DNA of 21,384 nucleotides, taken from assembly GCA_002405835.1 (NCBI GenBank), contig DHMO01000010.1, positions 1-21,384 of the forward strand. The letters run 5' to 3'. A program made the translations under genes and the position numbers. The notes beneath the pieces were generated by a model. It was not told where the DNA came from. It did no database searches and was given only the letters and a program-made list of their open reading frames with translations. The stretch comes from Lentisphaeria bacterium UBA4640. GTDB lineage: Bacteria > Verrucomicrobiota > Lentisphaeria > Victivallales > UBA1829. Below, piece after piece: positions 19,324 to 21,384 of this stretch. Numbering within the stretch: position 1 is the stretch's first letter; each line of letters starts with the position of its first letter.

Positions 19324-20709
19324 TTAAGGCTTCAGCTGTTCCGCGAAATTCAACAGCAAGCGAACCTTTCCGATGTCCCATGTCGCGGCGATCTGACAAA
19401 GTTTTTCCCGTTCAAGAGCAGAGGTGGTTAGGGTTTCACAACCTAACTGCGGAATTTCCAAAGCATGAGCGGCAACCCGAGCGGCGTCATCTGACACATG
19501 AGTATAGTGTTCAGTCATTGCAGGATTCGCGTGCCCGGCGGCTTGCTGAATGACAGCCTGCGGCGTCCCGTGCATGGCATGAAGACTGATCCATGTATGG
19601 CGAAGCGAGTGAAAACCGACTTGCAAAACGGCACGTCTGCTTTCATCATAAACCTTTTTTTTCCCTTCATAATGAAATTTTGCTCCAGTTCCCGGTGCAT
19701 ACAATTCTATCCCGCACATCTTGAAATGCTGCTGAATAATTCTGGTAACCTTCCCTGTTCCGTGCGGGGCAAGGTAGAGCTCAGCAAAACGAGGAAGCAG
19801 ATAGCCTGTCTGTTCAGATTTCGGAACAGCATTCAAAGCCTGGAACAGCTGAGAGGGAATGCCTAAGGTAACAACGGCACCCGTTTTCCGGGAAGTTTTC
19901 CGAGGTTTCCGGCGGATGATTCCCCTTGTCAAGTCGATTTCCCCCCACAGCAGAGTGCAGCAGTCGCCGAGACGCAAGCCCGTAAATGTTCCGACCTGCA
20001 ACAGCAATTTCAGATCGCCATCAGCAGATTCAATAATTTTTTGAAGTTCTGCAACAGAAAGTTCCCTGCGGCTGTTTGTTTCTTCATCCATCCGTTCCAG
20101 TGTTGCAAACGGGTTCCGGCGAATAAAGATTTTTCCGTCATTGTTCAGAGCGTCGAAGAAAGCGATGAGGAAAGTTCTATATTTGTTCACAGTTCCGGGG
20201 GCAAGGTTTTTCTGAAGTTCCGTCTTAAAAGTCTCCGCGATTTCCGGAGTAACTCCAGAAAGCTGATAAATCTCCGGATAGTGTTCTTTCATCCAACTGG
20301 CAAACCTGGTAAAATAACCGTGATACACATCAACGGTTGAATCTTTCGGAATCTCTCCGGCCGAATAGCGTTTACAGCTTTTCAGGCGGCTGGGACAAGT
20401 CATAAAAAGAGTCCAGCCCTTATCTATGGAAGCTGCAGCATTTCGCATATCAAGTTCTGCAAGTTCGGCAGCTTCCTCGGCATCTTGAATATCGTTCTTG
20501 AGAATTCGGAGCTGTTCAGCCTTATTTGTTTCATTAATCCGAGCCAGGATGCGATTCGCGGCAGCTTGAGCGTCAACTTTCGAGGTTATCGGCTTCCCGG
20601 ATATATCAAGCAGCCGAAGACGTTTATCCCTGCCCTCCAGCTGATAACGGAGATAATAAATACCTTTCTTTCCAGAAGAATAAATTCTTCCACTAACCTT
20701 CTTTGCCAT
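19324..20709 (-). CDS. int: Tyrosine-family site-specific integrase
   Basis: 461 aa from ATG at 20709 with AAGG seven bases upstream. N-terminal arm-binding region with GRIYSSGKKGIYYLRYQLEGRDKR, core-binding helices about 120-190 (VDVYHGYFTRFASWMKEHY, APGTVNKYRTFLIAFFDAL), catalytic domain from about 215. Catalytic residues: R246 (TGLRLGD), a lysine in RRKPRKTSRKTG (about 267-275), H367 and R370 (HSLRH), H393 (AGH) and nucleophile Y402 (HYTHV). It inserts and, with an excisionase, removes the phage at a tRNA-Leu gene whose 3' part lies 120 bp upstream. The long spacer between K and HxxR (about 90 residues, including an EGKKKVYDESRRAVLQ insert) is unusual. Confidence 0.93.
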   Translation of the reverse strand: MAKKVSGRIYSSGKKGIYYLRYQLEGRDKRLRLLDISGKPITSKVDAQAAANRILARINETNKAEQLRILKNDIQDAEEAAELAELDMRNAAASIDKGWTLFMTCPSRLKSCKRYSAGEIPKDSTVDVYHGYFTRFASWMKEHYPEIYQLSGVTPEIAETFKTELQKNLAPGTVNKYRTFLIAFFDALNNDGKIFIRRNPFATLERMDEETNSRRELSVAELQKIIESADGDLKLLLQVGTFTGLRLGDCCTLLWGEIDLTRGIIRRKPRKTSRKTGAVVTLGIPSQLFQALNAVPKSEQTGYLLPRFAELYLAPHGTGKVTRIIQQHFKMCGIELYAPGTGAKFHYEGKKKVYDESRRAVLQVGFHSLRHTWISLHAMHGTPQAVIQQAAGHANPAMTEHYTHVSDDAARVAAHALEIPQLGCETLTTSALEREKLCQIAATWDIGKVRLLLNFAEQLKP

Positions 20710-20749
20710 AATAAAACCTTGTGTTTCATGTTATTCTTTATTGAACATA

Positions 20750-20805
20750 ATAATAGCATTCGAAACGAAAATTTCAAGCATAAACAGGATAAAAACCGGA
20801 TAAAA
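20750..20805 (-). promoter_or_regulatory. Integrase promoter with GGATAAAA direct repeats
   Basis: TTGAAA (20772-20777), 16-bp spacer and TATTAT (20750-20755) point at the integrase gene. Just upstream, GGATAAAA occurs twice with a 10-bp period (20788-20795, 20798-20805). One helical turn of spacing and the position between int and the crossover site suit arm-type integrase or Xis sites; this part is inference. The rest of the gene-free stretch 20710-21032 holds only the att site below. Confidence 0.5.
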
Positions 20806-20828
20806 TCTATTTTTTTGAATACAACTTT

Positions 20829-20888
20829 CCAGTCTCAAAATCTGGCGCTGGCGACAGCATGAGGGTTCGAGTCCCTCCTTTGGCACCA
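20829..20888 (+). other. Attachment site: 3' part of tRNA-Leu(CAA)
   Basis: From the anticodon arm onward this is a class II tRNA. The anticodon arm is CCAGT-CTCAAAA-TCTGG, with anticodon CAA at 20836-20838 and a T-T mismatch closing the loop. The long variable arm is GCTG-GCGA-CAGC (20847-20858). The T arm is GAGGG-TTCGAGT-CCCTC (20861-20877). Acceptor strand CTTTGGC, A and encoded CCA end at 20888. The acceptor 5' strand and D arm are missing upstream, so this is the fragment left on the right when a phage integrates into a tRNA 3' end. An intact tRNA should lie beyond the left end of the prophage. The mismatch may mark where phage and host sequence meet. Confidence 0.85.
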
Positions 20889-21032
20889 AATTCACGCATT
20901 TTTGAGCTCTGAAAACAATCCGTCATTCCCCCATTTTTCACTCACATCCTGTATGAACCCTTTCGGGGACCGTAAACTTTTTGGAGCACGACAGGCAAAC
21001 AGAATGTCTTGCACATCAAACTGCCGATTATC

Positions 21033-21384
21033 TTAATTCTTCCCCGCAGCGGCTTCCCTGCGGAGAGCTTCCAGACGCGCAAGTGCTTTCTCCGCTTCGG
21101 CGTCGCTGCCCGCGGTGAAGTCAAACTCAATGATCTTGTCCCGCGTTCCGAAAAGCGATTCCGTCTCCGTCGACTTGAAATAGCCCGTCGTCGGAACCTT
21201 CTGATCCGCCGGAATGCCCACGCGACGGCTCTTGTAGGTCACGCGCCCCATGATCATCTCTCCCGTCGGAGTCCCCGTTTCGGCGTTCGCCGTCTCGACT
21301 TTGCCGAGCATGACGTAGCCGTCCAGATTCAGATTCTTCCCCGATGCGCTCTGCGTCATTTTGTTCGCAGTCGATGTGCACCCG
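21033..21384 (-). CDS. Host lipoprotein, 5' end cut by window
   Basis: The frame from stop TAA (21035-21033) stays open through ATG 21359 to the window edge. Codons before that ATG read GCTSTANKMTQSASGK, which looks like the end of a lipobox (G-C, with the cysteine at 21380-21378) and a typical mature lipoprotein start. The true start is therefore outside the window. The mature part has NLDGYVMLGKVETANAETGTPTGEMIMGRVTYKSRRVGIP and a helical EAEKALARLEALRREAAAGKN tail. No known family. It is outside the attachment site, so it belongs to the host chromosome, convergent with the tRNA remnant. Confidence 0.65.
   Translation of the reverse strand, partial: GCTSTANKMTQSASGKNLNLDGYVMLGKVETANAETGTPTGEMIMGRVTYKSRRVGIPADQKVPTTGYFKSTETESLFGTRDKIIEFDFTAGSDAEAEKALARLEALRREAAAGKN

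Noticed and set aside
20829..20888. A complete functional tRNA gene
   Set aside because: The acceptor 5' strand and D arm are missing upstream; only the 3' part is present.

Overview
This window reads as the right-hand part of an integrated P2/HP1-type myophage (a prophage) followed by a short piece of host chromosome. The structural genes are GC-rich. Intergenic gaps carry heptameric GGTTCAA/AGTTCAA tracts beside small GC-rich hairpins, a style I associate with Lentisphaerota (Victivallis-like) and related gut Verrucomicrobiota genomes. The host assignment is an inference.

Layout, left to right. (1) 1-6056, minus strand: a late morphogenesis operon. In transcription order it holds the GpO scaffold/protease, GpN major capsid, GpM small terminase, GpL head completion, GpR and GpS tail completion, a DUF2586 tail sheath and a DUF2597 tail tube (cut by the window edge). 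(2) 6057-9335: the gap between the divergent late operons. Each end carries a TTGTG-N13-CACAA palindrome, a candidate site for the Ogr-like zinc-finger activator encoded at 11382-11642. Between them lie three tandem minus-strand cassettes. Each has an almost identical 88-bp promoter/leader repeat, a small ORF starting MPE, and a two-helix membrane protein (two DUF2335-like, one divergent). A YefM-YoeB toxin-antitoxin pair sits between cassettes 1 and 2. (3) 9336-11066, plus strand: the GpP large terminase. The portal gene expected beside it is absent. (4) 11067-12406: a small XRE regulator divergent from the ogr-like gene, then a HigB-HigA pair. (5) 12412-15454, minus strand: early genes, comprising an RHH regulator, several small proteins, a MerR/AlpA-type HTH protein, a replication initiator with three perfect 21-bp repeats inside it, a DnaC-like helicase loader and a DUF4406 protein. 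(6) 15481-15602: a divergent switch region with symmetric CTTGAAAT/ATTTCAAG operators. (7) 15603-19272, plus strand: a lysogeny operon of a double-HTH repressor, a DUF2971 protein, a BRCT protein, a 348-aa soluble protein and a four-helix membrane protein. It is AT-richer and looks like accessory cargo; the last two genes recall lambda RexA/RexB in layout. (8) 19324-20709, minus strand: a tyrosine integrase. (9) 20829-20888: the 3' part of a tRNA-Leu(CAA), interpreted as the right attachment site. (10) 21033-21384: a host lipoprotein gene cut by the window edge.

Working together: the CI-like protein and the RHH protein face each other across the early/lysogeny switch. The early operon would replicate the genome. 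The Ogr-like protein, possibly held down by the divergent XRE protein, would switch on both late operons. The lysogen would express the repressor-linked cargo, the DUF2335 cassettes from their own sigma70-like promoters, and two toxin-antitoxin modules. The strongest candidates for an undescribed system are the triplicated DUF2335 cassettes lodged between the late promoters and the four-gene cargo operon behind the repressor.
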